A DNA stretch of 33,244 nt from Effusibacillus pohliae DSM 22757 (GTDB lineage Bacteria > Bacillota > Bacilli > Tumebacillales > Effusibacillaceae). Both the position numbers and the translations under genes were made by a program. Positions 16,626 to 25,479 of this stretch are shown here, one piece after another. Each line of letters starts with the position of its first letter. Within the stretch, counting starts at the first letter, position 1. The stretch covers positions 1 to 33,244 of the forward strand of contig NZ_AQXL01000104.1 of assembly GCF_000376225.1 (NCBI RefSeq), read 5' to 3'. The notes beneath the pieces were generated by a model, which was given only the letters and a program-made list of their open reading frames with translations, ran no database searches and had not been told where the DNA came from.

Positions 16626-17108
16626 TCAAATTTTTCTTTTAAAAACAGCCTTCCTAATCACAAACCAGCGATAATTCCTTACAGAAGCCGGGGCCGCCCG
16701 AAGCAATTCGTCAGGGACTTCGGCGCCGCCGATCTCCTCCGCGTACGGCAGCTTTTGCGCCGCTCGGATGGATCTTGTGTTGCCTGGCTCAATACAGAGA
16801 TACACCCGGTCAATATCCGGACGCTCGGCAAACAGCAGCTGCAGCATCAGCCGTTTGACAGTTGCGTTCACGCCGCTGCCCCACACTTCCGGAATCAGCC
16901 GCGTGCCAAGCAAACCGCACCTTTTTTCCGAATCCAACTGGCGAACCTGAATCAGTCCGACGATCTCCTGATCCTCACAGACGAGCCGCGACATCGACCA
17001 GCCGAGGACTTCTTCCGCCAGATACCCGTCCAGCGCCGACCGGTCGATTGCAAACCGCTGCCGCAACACATCCGCATAGCGAGCATCCAATTCCAGCAAG
17101 CGAACCAT
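16626..17108 (-). CDS. GNAT-family N-acetyltransferase
   Basis: 160 residues from the ATG at 17108, which has GGGAG 5 bp ahead; a GTG at 17114 overlaps that site and is unlikely. The fold is the RimJ/RimL type: IVGLIQVRQLDSEKRCGLL (strands 2-3), LGTRLIPEVWGSGVNATVKR (motif A region, binding acetyl-CoA), and YLCIEPGNTRSIRAAQKL (motif B, the typical NxxSxxxxxKL). The substrate is unknown; proteins of this group acetylate protein N-termini, amino-sugars or small amines. Confidence 0.82.
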   Translation of the reverse strand: MVRLLELDARYADVLRQRFAIDRSALDGYLAEEVLGWSMSRLVCEDQEIVGLIQVRQLDSEKRCGLLGTRLIPEVWGSGVNATVKRLMLQLLFAERPDIDRVYLCIEPGNTRSIRAAQKLPYAEEIGGAEVPDELLRAAPASVRNYRWFVIRKAVFKRKI

Positions 17109-17167
17109 AGCCACTCCCGCTGCTTCCCGATTTTTCCGTCCAAATCCTGACAGAATGGCAGCCAGCC

Positions 17168-18271
17168 CTATTTTCGGGCGACCGGCGGTTTCTTTTCGAT
17201 ATTTCCCAGAATAAAATCAAACGCCCGCACTTTCAAAAGCGACTGGAACGCGATCAGGATAAACGGAGCCAGCAGCAGGCCGAGAAAACCGGCAGCCGTA
17301 TAGCCGGCATACATCGCAACGATCATCGCCAGCGGGTCAAGCCCGATCGTATTCGCCAAAATCCGCGGTTCCATCAGCTGCCGAACCACCACAATCAACC
17401 CGTAGACGATCAACAGCCCGATACCCAGCCGCAAATCGCCCGTCAGCAGCGAATACAATGCCCACGGCACAAACAGCGTTCCGGTGCCAAGCAACGGCAA
17501 AATATCAAGAAAAGCGGCCAACAAAGCGAACGAAAACGCGTACGGCACCCGCAGGATCATCAGTCCGGCCAGCGTTTGCACAGCGGTGATCGTAATCAAA
17601 ATCGCCTGTCCCCGCACATAACCGCCGATCGCGCTTGCCAAATCTTCATACACCACGCGGCCTTTCTCGCGAATGCCGACCGGCACCCAAGCGCCGATTT
17701 TGCGCTTGAAAAGAAGCAAATCTTTGCTGATAAAATAACTGATAAACAGCGACACCAGAAAAACCACGATCAAATTCGGCACCGAACTGACCGCCTGCAG
17801 GGCCGCTTGTGCCAAGGACACGCCGAATTTGCCGGCCGCCTGCCCGAGATTCATCAGATTCTCGTTGATTTTGGCCTGCAATGCCAGGTCCACGTTCGCG
17901 TAGTACAAATCGATCAGGCGTGCGATATCGCCGTAAAACCGGTCGACCACCGACTGCGCCCAGCCGGGGATTTTCGTCGCCAGATCAGCCAGTTCGACCA
18001 CCAGCTTGGCACTGATCACCACCACCAAAGCGATGCCCCCGCCAAACACCAGCAGCAGGGCGGCGATCGCCGACAGCCAGCGGGGAAGCCCGATCCGCCG
18101 GTGGAGAAACCGCACCAGCGGTTCAATCAGCAGTGCGATCAGCATGCCGATCACCAGCGGCGTGACGAACGGCAGCAACCATTTTAACAGGCAATACACC
18201 AAAAACACAGCCGCCAGAAACAGCGCGAGATTCAGTACCTGTTTTCGGTAGGCAAGGATCCAGTCCAGCAT
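17168..18271 (-). CDS. AI-2E family (PerM/YtvI-like) membrane protein
   Basis: 367 residues from the ATG at 18271, chosen for GGAGG 5 bp ahead; a longer frame upstream has no such site. Eight or so hydrophobic segments in the AI-2E transporter arrangement: two N-terminal helices, a re-entrant LVVVISAKLVVEL stretch, a long soluble segment (about residues 95-150), then VSLFISYFISKDLLLFKRK and the C-terminal LDILPLLGTGTLFVPWALYSL, which is characteristic of the family. Members include B. subtilis YtvI (sporulation) and Na+/H+ antiporter-like proteins; the transported species here is unknown. Confidence 0.87.
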   Translation of the reverse strand: MLDWILAYRKQVLNLALFLAAVFLVYCLLKWLLPFVTPLVIGMLIALLIEPLVRFLHRRIGLPRWLSAIAALLLVFGGGIALVVVISAKLVVELADLATKIPGWAQSVVDRFYGDIARLIDLYYANVDLALQAKINENLMNLGQAAGKFGVSLAQAALQAVSSVPNLIVVFLVSLFISYFISKDLLLFKRKIGAWVPVGIREKGRVVYEDLASAIGGYVRGQAILITITAVQTLAGLMILRVPYAFSFALLAAFLDILPLLGTGTLFVPWALYSLLTGDLRLGIGLLIVYGLIVVVRQLMEPRILANTIGLDPLAMIVAMYAGYTAAGFLGLLLAPFILIAFQSLLKVRAFDFILGNIEKKPPVARK

Positions 18272-18375
18272 CGTTTCCTCCGCAGGTTGTTTTCGCATCC
18301 AATATATCAAACTCATTGAAGATTCACAATTCCTTCCAGACGAAAGACAACCCCCTCTCTACTTTCACTATACGA

Positions 18376-18404
18376 AACAAAAAACCCCGGTAGAATCCGA
18401 GGTT
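18376..18404 (-). terminator. Intrinsic terminator after the inositol-phosphatase family gene
   Basis: Minus strand AACCTCGG-ATTCTA-CCGGGGTT (18404-18383) followed by a T-run (18384-18378). Eight base pairs with one G-T pair, directly after the stop. Confidence 0.8.
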
Positions 18405-18415
18405 CCGTTCAAATT

Positions 18416-19243
18416 TTAAAATCCGGTCCCGTCCGCCTGCTTCAGCACGCGGATCAGATCATCATGGATGTGCCCGTTGGTGGCAACGATATGCCTTACC
18501 TCCAGCGTGTACGGATCGCCCTCCGTATCCGTCACCTCGCCGCCCGCTTCCTGCACCAGCAAACTGCCGGCCGCCAGATCCCACGCGTTCAGGTCGATTT
18601 CCCAAAATCCGCTGAGCCGTCCGCAAGCGACATAAGCAAGGTGCAGCGCGGCCGATCCGGCTGCCCGAATGTTGCGGCACAACGGGCTCAGCGCCGCGAT
18701 CCCCCGCATGTTCACATCGCGCGCCCAGCCCCTGTCTCCCGGAAAGCCGGTCGCCAACAGGCTCACCTGCAGGTCGTACTCTTTCGAAACGGAGATTCGC
18801 TGCCCGTTTCGGTACGCCCCCGCGTTCCGCCGGGCGGTGAACATCTCGTCCCGCAGCGGGTCATAGATCACGCCGACGATCACTTCGCCCCGGTGCGCCA
18901 ACGCGATCGACACGGTGCAGCCGGGATACCCGTGCACAAAATTGGTCGTCCCGTCGATCGGGTCGACGATCCACAAATATTCGGCCGACAGCGCTTTCGA
19001 CAACGCTTCCGCCGACGCCTGGGAACCGGGCGCCACTCCTTCTTCCCCCAGAATTTTATGTTCCGGAAAAGCGGCCAACAACTCTGTGCGGATGACCGAC
19101 TCCGACTGCTTGTCCACTTCCGTCACAAGGTCGACTTTCGAAGTTTTCTCGCCGACCTCCCTCGCCTGACCGATGCGTTCCCGAATGAGGTTGCCCGCTT
19201 CGCGGGCGGCAGCCTCGGCGACAGCGGCAAATCTGTCGTACAT
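18416..19243 (-). CDS. suhB: Inositol monophosphatase family protein
   Basis: 275 residues from the ATG at 19243, with GGGAGG 7 bp ahead. Metal-dependent sugar-phosphate phosphatase fold. Motifs present: LVTEVDKQSE, ILGEEG (metal-binding Glu), IVDPIDGTTNFVHGYP (Asp ligands, residues about 95-110), and LNAWDLAAGSLLVQEAGG (last Asp ligand). The family covers inositol-1-phosphatase, fructose-1,6-bisphosphatase and PAP phosphatase (CysQ-like); substrate cannot be chosen from sequence alone. Stand-alone gene with its own terminator. Confidence 0.9.
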   Translation of the reverse strand: MYDRFAAVAEAAAREAGNLIRERIGQAREVGEKTSKVDLVTEVDKQSESVIRTELLAAFPEHKILGEEGVAPGSQASAEALSKALSAEYLWIVDPIDGTTNFVHGYPGCTVSIALAHRGEVIVGVIYDPLRDEMFTARRNAGAYRNGQRISVSKEYDLQVSLLATGFPGDRGWARDVNMRGIAALSPLCRNIRAAGSAALHLAYVACGRLSGFWEIDLNAWDLAAGSLLVQEAGGEVTDTEGDPYTLEVRHIVATNGHIHDDLIRVLKQADGTGF

Positions 19244-19258
19244 CCCAGCGCCTCCCAA

Positions 19259-19544
19259 TGTATGTATGTTTCCTCTAATGTATCGAAAATCAGCCGTTTG
19301 CGCAACGCGCTGGACAGCAGTGTGTGAGTCAACTCCTTGTGAGCGGGGATCTATTGAGCGGACATCTTCTACAGCTACCTGCTTCCTATAAGCGCTCCCA
19401 TTTCCTATTGTTCAGATGCTCATTCCGTTTTTTCGTTATCCGTGCAGTCCCTTTACCTTTAACACCTGCAAGTTCCGCTTTTGGCCCTATTCCGGCCAGC
19501 ACAAGGGCATCATATGCCAAAGCTTCTTTACGGATGCTTGAAAT
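19259..19544. other. Intergenic stretch with a possible decayed reading frame
   Basis: No intact gene. On the minus strand a frame of about 48 codons runs from about 19545 to a TAG near 19395, reading RKEALAYDALVLAGIG ... TKKRNEHLNNRKWERL. It looks protein-like but begins inside the mpsC terminator region and has no ribosome site. It may be the tail of a lost gene; I do not recognise it. Confidence 0.3.
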
Positions 19545-19615
19545 AAAAAAACCGGGAAACATCACGACATTTTGAATCGTGAAGCGCGGTTCAAAATGTC
19601 TGAAATTTCTCGGTT
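19545..19615 (-). terminator. Two-tier terminator of mpsC
   Basis: Minus strand: AACCGAGAAA (19615-19606) pairs with TTTCCCGGTT (19559-19550), and inside, GACATTTTGAA (19600-19590) pairs with TTCAAAATGTC (19576-19566). A T-run (19551-19545) follows. Outer 10-bp and inner 11-bp stems give an unusually long terminator, 35 bp after the stop codon. Confidence 0.85.
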
Positions 19616-19649
19616 TTCCTTCAACCGTCCTGAATGGCCGTTTGCAGAT

Positions 19650-20015
19650 CTACCGATATTGTTCTTCCAGATTATCCGACAGGATGAACACCATCACACG
19701 TTCTCCGGTTCGGGTGCTGACGTCCGTGTAGAAACTGGTCACGTTCGAACCTGTCAAATTGGCGAGGAGCTCCTTCAGTTGGTCGCTGCCCGATTCCACC
19801 AAGTCGGCCCGGATTTTTTTTATGGAGAGCATCCCTTCAATCGTTTGAGCCAGGTTGCGTTCGGCAGGGGTTAAAACCCCCTTGAGTAAAACGATGACCA
19901 TATTTCGTACAATATCCGTCTTTACCGAAACGGAACCGCGGCCCAGGTATTCTTTTTCCCATTGGGTAAGGGCTTTGCTGATTTTGTCCTCCAGTTCCCC
20001 TTTTTTTATTTGCAT
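19650..20015 (-). CDS. mpsC: MpsC (DUF2294) protein of the inorganic-carbon uptake locus
   Basis: 121 residues, the whole DUF2294 domain: IKKGELEDKISKALTQW at the start, GRGSVSVKTDIVRNMVIVLL in the middle, and DVSTRTGERVMVFILSDN at the end. In Staphylococcus aureus mpsC lies beside mpsA and mpsB, which form a membrane-potential-generating CO2/bicarbonate transporter. The role of the small soluble MpsC is not settled. Here it is transcribed divergently from dabB-dabA, unlike an mpsABC operon. It has a perfect TTGACA promoter and a long terminator. A gutted second copy lies at 8162-8297. Confidence 0.85.
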   Translation of the reverse strand: MQIKKGELEDKISKALTQWEKEYLGRGSVSVKTDIVRNMVIVLLKGVLTPAERNLAQTIEGMLSIKKIRADLVESGSDQLKELLANLTGSNVTSFYTDVSTRTGERVMVFILSDNLEEQYR

Positions 20016-20073
20016 ATCAAAACCTCATGAAGGTAAAATAGTGGACAGTAGAAGCCATTCCTAACGAGCTCAT

Positions 20074-20101
20074 CTTATATGTTTCGGTTTGTATTTGTCA
20101 A
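20074..20101 (-). promoter_or_regulatory. Sigma-A promoter of mpsC
   Basis: Minus strand TTGACA (20101-20096), 16-bp spacer, TATAAG (20079-20074), about 60 bp before the mpsC start. Confidence 0.72.
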
Positions 20102-20186
20102 GAGACCGGAGTGCTACGGTGCAAATTGATTTCGTGACCGCCAATGACATGATTCCTTCAGTCTGAACACAAAAGCCAGCAAATGT

Positions 20187-20215
20187 TTGCAATTCAAATC
20201 GAAGTGCGTTATAAT
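20187..20215 (+). promoter_or_regulatory. Sigma-A promoter of dabB-dabA
   Basis: TTGCAA (20187-20192), 17-bp spacer, perfect TATAAT (20210-20215). Transcription would start near 20222, giving a 5' leader of about 240 nt before the dabB start, ended by a terminator-like hairpin. Confidence 0.75.
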
Positions 20216-20362
20216 CTTGAAATCGAATACCGTTGATTCAACATATCGGGCAGACCTTTTGAACTTCCGTTTTTCAACCGGATGTGTTCAGGGTAAGCCA
20301 TTATCGCATGTGGGAACAAGGTAGATTTTCAAAAAGTCCTCATTAGGATTTGTTGAGAATAG

Positions 20363-20443
20363 ACCGACTATACCATCTGTACCGAGCCCTGCTTTCAATA
20401 TTGAAAGCAGCGTGTTCCAAAAGGATGGTATAGTCGGTTTTTT
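20363..20443 (+). promoter_or_regulatory. Leader hairpin with T-run ahead of dabB (candidate attenuator)
   Basis: ACCGACTATACCATC (20363-20377) is the perfect complement of GATGGTATAGTCGGT (20424-20438), followed at once by T6 (20438-20443). Between them CTGCTTTCAAT (20389-20399) and ATTGAAAGCAG (20400-20410) form a second perfect 11-bp stem. The T-run ends only 4 bp before the AGGAGG ribosome site of dabB. No plus-strand gene lies upstream, so this is not a normal gene-end terminator; it is built like a transcription attenuator. No known riboswitch consensus was recognised in the leader. Confidence 0.75.
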
Positions 20444-20462
20444 AGTTAGGAGGAGAGTCGTT

Positions 20463-21965
20463 TTGAACGTTGCGATACTTATTGCCCTATTTGCGGGGTT
20501 GGCCGTGACGTTAATCAGTGCATGCTTCCTGCTCCATCCCCGCGTTTCCGACCGATACATTCGCTTGCACGTCCTGTTGCTGGCTTTGCCAGCCGCCGCG
20601 GCATTTGCCGGATTAATTAACGCCGATCAGGCTCAGGAGATGGGGATTTGGCGCTCCGACAGGCTTGCATGGTTGATCTCGCTTTATGTGTGGTTGCTCG
20701 GGTGGACCATCCAGCGGTTTTGTATACGGTATATGCACGGAGACCGCTCCTATCGCTTCTACTTTTCGCTTTTGACGCTCACAGCGGAGGCCGCGTCCGT
20801 CACCTGGTTAAGCGACGATTTGCGCCTGCTCGTGTTGTTGTGGGGACTTCCTTTGTTCGGGTTGGTTCAGTTGGCAGCTCTAAAAAAAGAGTGGGAGCCG
20901 GCCAGGAACGTTTCCCGGCTCATGGCCAAGATGTTTGCCGCAAGCTGGATCTCCCTTTTGTTGGCCGCCGTATGGCTGTGGCAGGCTACCGGACATTGGC
21001 GGATCTCGCTTGCATTGTCGGAGGAATCGCTCACACGGATTGGATGGGAACACGCAACGGGGATCAGCCTATTGCTTGTACTTGCCGCGATCATCCCGGC
21101 GGGCCAGTGGCCGTTTCAGCGATGGTTACTCGAGTCTTCGGTGATACCGACGCCAGTTTCGGCCGCGATGCACGCGGGTCTGGTAAATGCCGGAGGAATG
21201 TTACTGGCCAAATTTTCTCCGCTGATGGATGGCGGTATTCCACAAACTCTGCTGTTGTTTCCGGCCGTCGTATCGGTGTTTGTCGGAACGGGAATTCTCC
21301 TGGTTCAACCGGACTACAAACGGCAGCTTGTCGCGTCCACAATGGCGCAAATGGGCATGATGTTTATCCAATGTGCCTTGGGAGCCTATTTGCTGGCGGT
21401 CTTGCATTTGATGTTTCACGGCCTGTTCAAGGCTGCCCTGTTTTTACGTTCTGGATCCGTTGTCCCGCGATCCCAACCGGCACTTTTTTCGTCCGACTCC
21501 CCCTCAAAAATGTGGCTCCTCTACGGAATGCTGGGAGGAATCGCGTTTGGTGTCGGATTTTGGCTTGCGACTCCCCACGAGCCGCTCAGACTGTTGCGAG
21601 CGCTGTTGCTGGGCTGGTCGCTGGCGTTTGCCGGGTGGCAAATGTCCGTTTTTCACAGCGGTCGCTGGGTGGGATTTCTTGTATTGTCGGGACTCGGGCT
21701 GTCTGCGATGACGTTTTATGACGCGCTGGCTGCATGGTTGGGCGGAACGTTACTTGCCACCGGAACCTCAAGGGGAGCCGAAGCCGGAATCGTGTTGTTG
21801 CTTACTTGCGGAGGAATAGCGGGCATTTGTTTGTCCGCCCGCCGTTCAACAGATTTATGGGCAAAATTGTATATGAGGCTGATCCATCTCGGAGAAGCTT
21901 GTGACCGGGCGGTTGAAAGCCATCCCCGGTATCTTGAGGCATACATCCGTGGGGAGGGAAAATGA
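20463..21965 (+). CDS. dabB: DabB/MpsA, NuoL-like subunit of the bicarbonate/CO2 uptake system
   Basis: 500 residues from a TTG start at 20463, chosen because AGGAGG lies 9 bp ahead; the frame is open further upstream but runs into the leader hairpin. It is a proton- or sodium-translocating antiporter-type protein related to NuoL/MrpA, with about 12-13 membrane helices. The core motif PVSAAMHAGLVNAGGMLLAKF (about residues 230-250) is typical of NuoL/DabB. It forms a membrane complex with DabA that drives vectorial hydration of CO2 to bicarbonate with the ion gradient. The stop is 1 bp before the dabA GTG. Confidence 0.87.
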   Translation: MNVAILIALFAGLAVTLISACFLLHPRVSDRYIRLHVLLLALPAAAAFAGLINADQAQEMGIWRSDRLAWLISLYVWLLGWTIQRFCIRYMHGDRSYRFYFSLLTLTAEAASVTWLSDDLRLLVLLWGLPLFGLVQLAALKKEWEPARNVSRLMAKMFAASWISLLLAAVWLWQATGHWRISLALSEESLTRIGWEHATGISLLLVLAAIIPAGQWPFQRWLLESSVIPTPVSAAMHAGLVNAGGMLLAKFSPLMDGGIPQTLLLFPAVVSVFVGTGILLVQPDYKRQLVASTMAQMGMMFIQCALGAYLLAVLHLMFHGLFKAALFLRSGSVVPRSQPALFSSDSPSKMWLLYGMLGGIAFGVGFWLATPHEPLRLLRALLLGWSLAFAGWQMSVFHSGRWVGFLVLSGLGLSAMTFYDALAAWLGGTLLATGTSRGAEAGIVLLLTCGGIAGICLSARRSTDLWAKLYMRLIHLGEACDRAVESHPRYLEAYIRGEGK

Positions 21966-21966
21966 A

Positions 21967-24627
21967 GTGAAAGGATCCGTTCTGCTGCCTGAGCAGACTG
22001 TGGATAATGTGGATAATGTGTCGGAAAATAATAGGAAAAATACGGAGGCTTCCGCCGACAACCTGCGGGTCGATGAACTGGTAGGCAGGGCGAGCCAGGT
22101 CATCGCGCCGCTGTGGCCTCTCCGGACGTTTGTCGCAAGTCACCCCTGGGCAGGACTGGAGCATCTGACGTTTGAAGAAGTTGCCGACCGTTTGCGGAGT
22201 TCCCGTGGTCTTGACTTGTACCCCTCGATGAGGATGTTTCGTGAGGCGCTGCGAAGAGGGGAATTGGATCCGACCTATTTGGAGGAAAGACTTCAGAAGT
22301 GGCTGAAGGAGCAGCCGTCAGTCATTCCCATCGTCGAAGCGGAACGTTTGTGCCGCGGCCTGTTATGGCACGAACAAGTTCCCCACGAGGTTATGAATTC
22401 GTTGAAGATGAAACATCTGATCGCCCGGATAAAAGATGGGAAAACGCCGTCGGATCACATGCCTTTCAGGTGGGTCAGAACGAAAAGCGCGATTCTGGAA
22501 GCGCAAGGAGAAGACCGCTGGGTACGAGTGCTGGATCGCCACATGATCAAATGGTGCAAGCTGTTTTTGGACGAATCGCAAGCCATGTGGGGGATGCCGT
22601 TTCGGGAACAGGGATTTTACAACGCTTGGCGGAAACTGGTGCATCATGACCCGTCCCTGAGCCAGGCGCAGCGCAAACGGTTGAAACAGATGCCGACATG
22701 CGCGGAAGATGCATTGAAGCAGGCACTATTGAACCTGGGCGTTGCGCGGACGGATATGGAGCGCTATCTGGAGGAACATCTAATGGCGCTACCGGGCTGG
22801 GCCGGTATGTTGCTTTGGCGTTCGCGGAAATCCGGACAAGGGCATCGTTTGCTGACGGAATATTTGGCGATTCGCCTCTCGATGGAATGGGCGCTGATTG
22901 CCCCCCGTCTCCCCTTGGCGGAAGCGGGAGAAGACGGGGGTGACGCCGATTTCTTTCCCTGGCTGGCGGCATGGGTGTATTGGGGGGAATGTACACCCGA
23001 ACGGTGGTTAGGTCTGCCGCCGGAAGAGAGGCACTTGCGGCTGGCTTTCGCCCGTCGTTTCGGCCTGACGGTTCGACCCAGACTTTGGCTGGAAGCCTGG
23101 GAGGATACACAAGAAGAGAAGTTGTTGAGAAACCTGTCGTCTGCGCCTACACATGACAGTGCCCAACAGGCGGCTGTGCAGCTCATCTTCTGCATCGACG
23201 TCCGTTCCGAACCTTTTCGCCGGAATTTGGAACGGGAGGGGCCGTTTGAAACATTCGGATGCGCAGGATTTTTCGGCCTTCCCATCCGGACGCGCTTGCC
23301 GGACGGACACGTTCACGCAGCCTGTCCGGCGATTGTGGATCCCCGCCATGAAGTGCGGGAACAGCTGTCCCCCGACGACACCCGAAAGTATCTTTGGAAG
23401 GAATCCGCTAGGCTTTTCGTTTCCCATGTGTTCAAAAAAATGAAGCAGGGGCTCGTCACCAGCCTGTTGTTACCGGAAATGAGCGGACCGTGGCTGGGAT
23501 TGTATATGCTTGCGCGAAATGCGGCTCCGGATCGGGTGATCAGCGCCGTCCATCGTTGGCGGAAACGGTTGACTGAGAAAGCGGAGACAAATCTTACTCT
23601 GAATCATGAGGGTTGTTACGGAGATACAGATTTGCCGGTGGGATTTTCTCTGGATGAAAAAGTGAACTATGTGAGCCAATTGTTGAAAAGCATCGGACTG
23701 ACGTCCACATTCTCACCCCTCGTGGTGGTTTGCGGCCACGAAAGCGCGACAACAAACAATCCGTACGCATCTGCTTTGGATTGCGGCGCATGCGGCGGGG
23801 CAGCCGGGGGACTGAACGCCCGCGTCTTTGCGGAACTCTGCAACCAGGAAGAAGTACGAACGGCGCTGGTTGCGAAAGGAATTGGCATTCCGAAAGACAC
23901 CGTTTTTATCGCGGCTGAACATAATACTACGGTCAACGAGTTGCGCTGGATCTATGTTCCGGAACTTCCCGCAGCAGCCCGGGACGCTTTCGCCATGCTC
24001 CAGACCAGGCTCCGGACTGTAACGCGAAAAGTGAATCTGGAGCAATTGGCAAAACTGCCGGGTACAGGCGGCACAGGACGCAATCCGGTTGCCGAAGCGT
24101 ACCGGCGTGCGGAAGATTGGAGCGAAATTCGTCCGGAATGGGGATTGGCGGGCAATTACGCGTTTGTAATCGGGAGACGACAGTTGACCGCACATTGCAA
24201 CCTGGAAGGAAGGGTGTTTTTGCACAGTTACGACTGGCGGGAAGATCCGGACGGCACCTTGCTGGCGAATATCGTAGCCGGTCCGGTGACTGTCGCCCAA
24301 TGGATTAACCTGCAATATTACGCATCGACGGTCGCTCCGCATGTTTATGGGAGCGGCAACAAGGCCACACAGACCATCACGGCCGGAATCGGCGTCATGC
24401 AGGGCAACGGAAGCGATTTGCTAGCAGGATTGCCGTGGCAATCGGTCATGGCAAGCGATCGGGAATGGTTCCATACTCCGCTGCGTCTGCTCGTCGTCAT
24501 TGAAGCCCCGCGGCAACATATTGCGTCCCTGCTTGAAAAGGATCTTCACTTCCTAAGAAAAGTGAGCAACGGATGGCTGCGCCTTGTGTCCATTGACCCG
24601 ACGAACGAACAATGGGAAATATGGTAA
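21967..24627 (+). CDS. dabA: DabA/MpsB (DUF2309), carbonic-anhydrase-like subunit
   Basis: 886 residues from the GTG at 21967 (GGGGAGGG 8 bp ahead), beginning right after the dabB stop. The zinc site of DabA is intact: FCIDVRSE gives C409 and D411, VVVCGHESATTNNPYAS gives H591, and ALDCGACGG gives C606. The H-to-C spacing of 15 equals that of Halothiobacillus DabA (H524/C539). A WPLRTFVASHPWAG motif lies near residue 52. The protein is a peripheral beta-carbonic-anhydrase-like subunit that supplies the cell with bicarbonate; in S. aureus the pair replaces carbonic anhydrase for growth in air. Confidence 0.92.
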   Translation: MKGSVLLPEQTVDNVDNVSENNRKNTEASADNLRVDELVGRASQVIAPLWPLRTFVASHPWAGLEHLTFEEVADRLRSSRGLDLYPSMRMFREALRRGELDPTYLEERLQKWLKEQPSVIPIVEAERLCRGLLWHEQVPHEVMNSLKMKHLIARIKDGKTPSDHMPFRWVRTKSAILEAQGEDRWVRVLDRHMIKWCKLFLDESQAMWGMPFREQGFYNAWRKLVHHDPSLSQAQRKRLKQMPTCAEDALKQALLNLGVARTDMERYLEEHLMALPGWAGMLLWRSRKSGQGHRLLTEYLAIRLSMEWALIAPRLPLAEAGEDGGDADFFPWLAAWVYWGECTPERWLGLPPEERHLRLAFARRFGLTVRPRLWLEAWEDTQEEKLLRNLSSAPTHDSAQQAAVQLIFCIDVRSEPFRRNLEREGPFETFGCAGFFGLPIRTRLPDGHVHAACPAIVDPRHEVREQLSPDDTRKYLWKESARLFVSHVFKKMKQGLVTSLLLPEMSGPWLGLYMLARNAAPDRVISAVHRWRKRLTEKAETNLTLNHEGCYGDTDLPVGFSLDEKVNYVSQLLKSIGLTSTFSPLVVVCGHESATTNNPYASALDCGACGGAAGGLNARVFAELCNQEEVRTALVAKGIGIPKDTVFIAAEHNTTVNELRWIYVPELPAAARDAFAMLQTRLRTVTRKVNLEQLAKLPGTGGTGRNPVAEAYRRAEDWSEIRPEWGLAGNYAFVIGRRQLTAHCNLEGRVFLHSYDWREDPDGTLLANIVAGPVTVAQWINLQYYASTVAPHVYGSGNKATQTITAGIGVMQGNGSDLLAGLPWQSVMASDREWFHTPLRLLVVIEAPRQHIASLLEKDLHFLRKVSNGWLRLVSIDPTNEQWEIW

Positions 24628-24685
24628 TCATCTACCTGGCGCGATGGTTATCAGTCTTTCCTTCGTACGACGAATTCGCAAACAA

Positions 24686-24712
24686 GAGGGCTGCGCCACC
24701 ACGCAAGCCCTC
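24686..24712 (+). terminator. Probable terminator of dabB-dabA
   Basis: GAGGGCT (24686-24692) and AGCCCTC (24706-24712) form a perfect 7-bp stem with a 13-nt loop, 58 bp after the dabA stop. No T-run follows, so termination may be weak. Confidence 0.45.
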
Positions 24713-24774
24713 AGCCGATCCCCCTTGGCGAAAACAGGCAATTCCGTCAAAACTCGTGCAACAGCCGTGCAGCC

Positions 24775-25278
24775 TTAACGCGAGCGAAGTTGATGTTTCT
24801 CGATCAGGTGCTGCAGCAACTCCCGGCACGATCGCTCGATGATCGCATACGTCTCCTCATACGCGGCGTCCCCCATGCCCCACGGATCGGGTACGTCTGC
24901 CGCGGCGCCCGCTTCCCGCTCCGGGTCAAAATCCCGCATCAGAAAGACCTGCGCCTTGCCGCTGCCCATTTTTTCGATATCGCGGCGGTTTGACGCATCC
25001 ATCGCGATAATATAGTCAAAATCGTCCAGATCCCGCCGTGCAAACTGCCGCGCCCGCTGGTCGTCGATCGACAGGCCCCGGCGTTTTGCAACCTTGCGGG
25101 AACCGGGGTGCGGCGCTTCGCCGATGTGATAGCCGGCCGTCCCGGCTGAATCGACCTCAAACTGATCGGACAACCCCCACTGCCGTACCAACTCTTTAAA
25201 AATCCCTTCCCCCAGCGGAGACCGGCAAATGTTTCCTAAACAGACAAACAGAACGCGGATCGGTTGTCGTCGTTCCAT
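24775..25278 (-). CDS. Low-molecular-weight protein tyrosine phosphatase
   Basis: 167 residues from the ATG at 25278, with GGAGG 7 bp ahead. The catalytic loop CLGNICRSP (C15, R21 by count) sits at the N-terminus, and the general-acid Asp is in VPDPWGMGDAAYEETY near residue 130. The family (YwlE, YfkJ, PtpA-like) removes phosphate from tyrosine or arginine. A Thr in the loop would point to arginine phosphatase YwlE; here the residue is Ile (CLGNICRS), which favours tyrosine. It is convergent with dabA. Confidence 0.92.
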   Translation of the reverse strand: MERRQPIRVLFVCLGNICRSPLGEGIFKELVRQWGLSDQFEVDSAGTAGYHIGEAPHPGSRKVAKRRGLSIDDQRARQFARRDLDDFDYIIAMDASNRRDIEKMGSGKAQVFLMRDFDPEREAGAAADVPDPWGMGDAAYEETYAIIERSCRELLQHLIEKHQLRSR

Positions 25279-25479
25279 GCTGATTCCTCCCCAACAACAA
25301 AACTCCTTCTCCAATATACCACAAACGGAAACGTCTCTTTCGCGTAGCTGTCAGCCGGTTGTTTCCCGAACAGGGAGTCCGGCCCGGCGGGCTATCCGGA
25401 TGTTTGCCAACTGCAGCAGCCCATGGAGTTTTCCCATCCGCCCGTTTGTGATATTGTTCTGTACAAGGAGGTTCAAAAC

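Noticed and set aside
20222-20462. Possible known riboswitch or T-box in the dabB leader
   Set aside because: No T-box GGGTGGNACCGCG block and no consensus core of a riboswitch class I know; left as an unexplained attenuator.
20648-21721. 357-codon plus-strand open frame inside dabB
   Set aside because: Out-of-frame shadow of dabB; no recognisable domain and no ribosome site.
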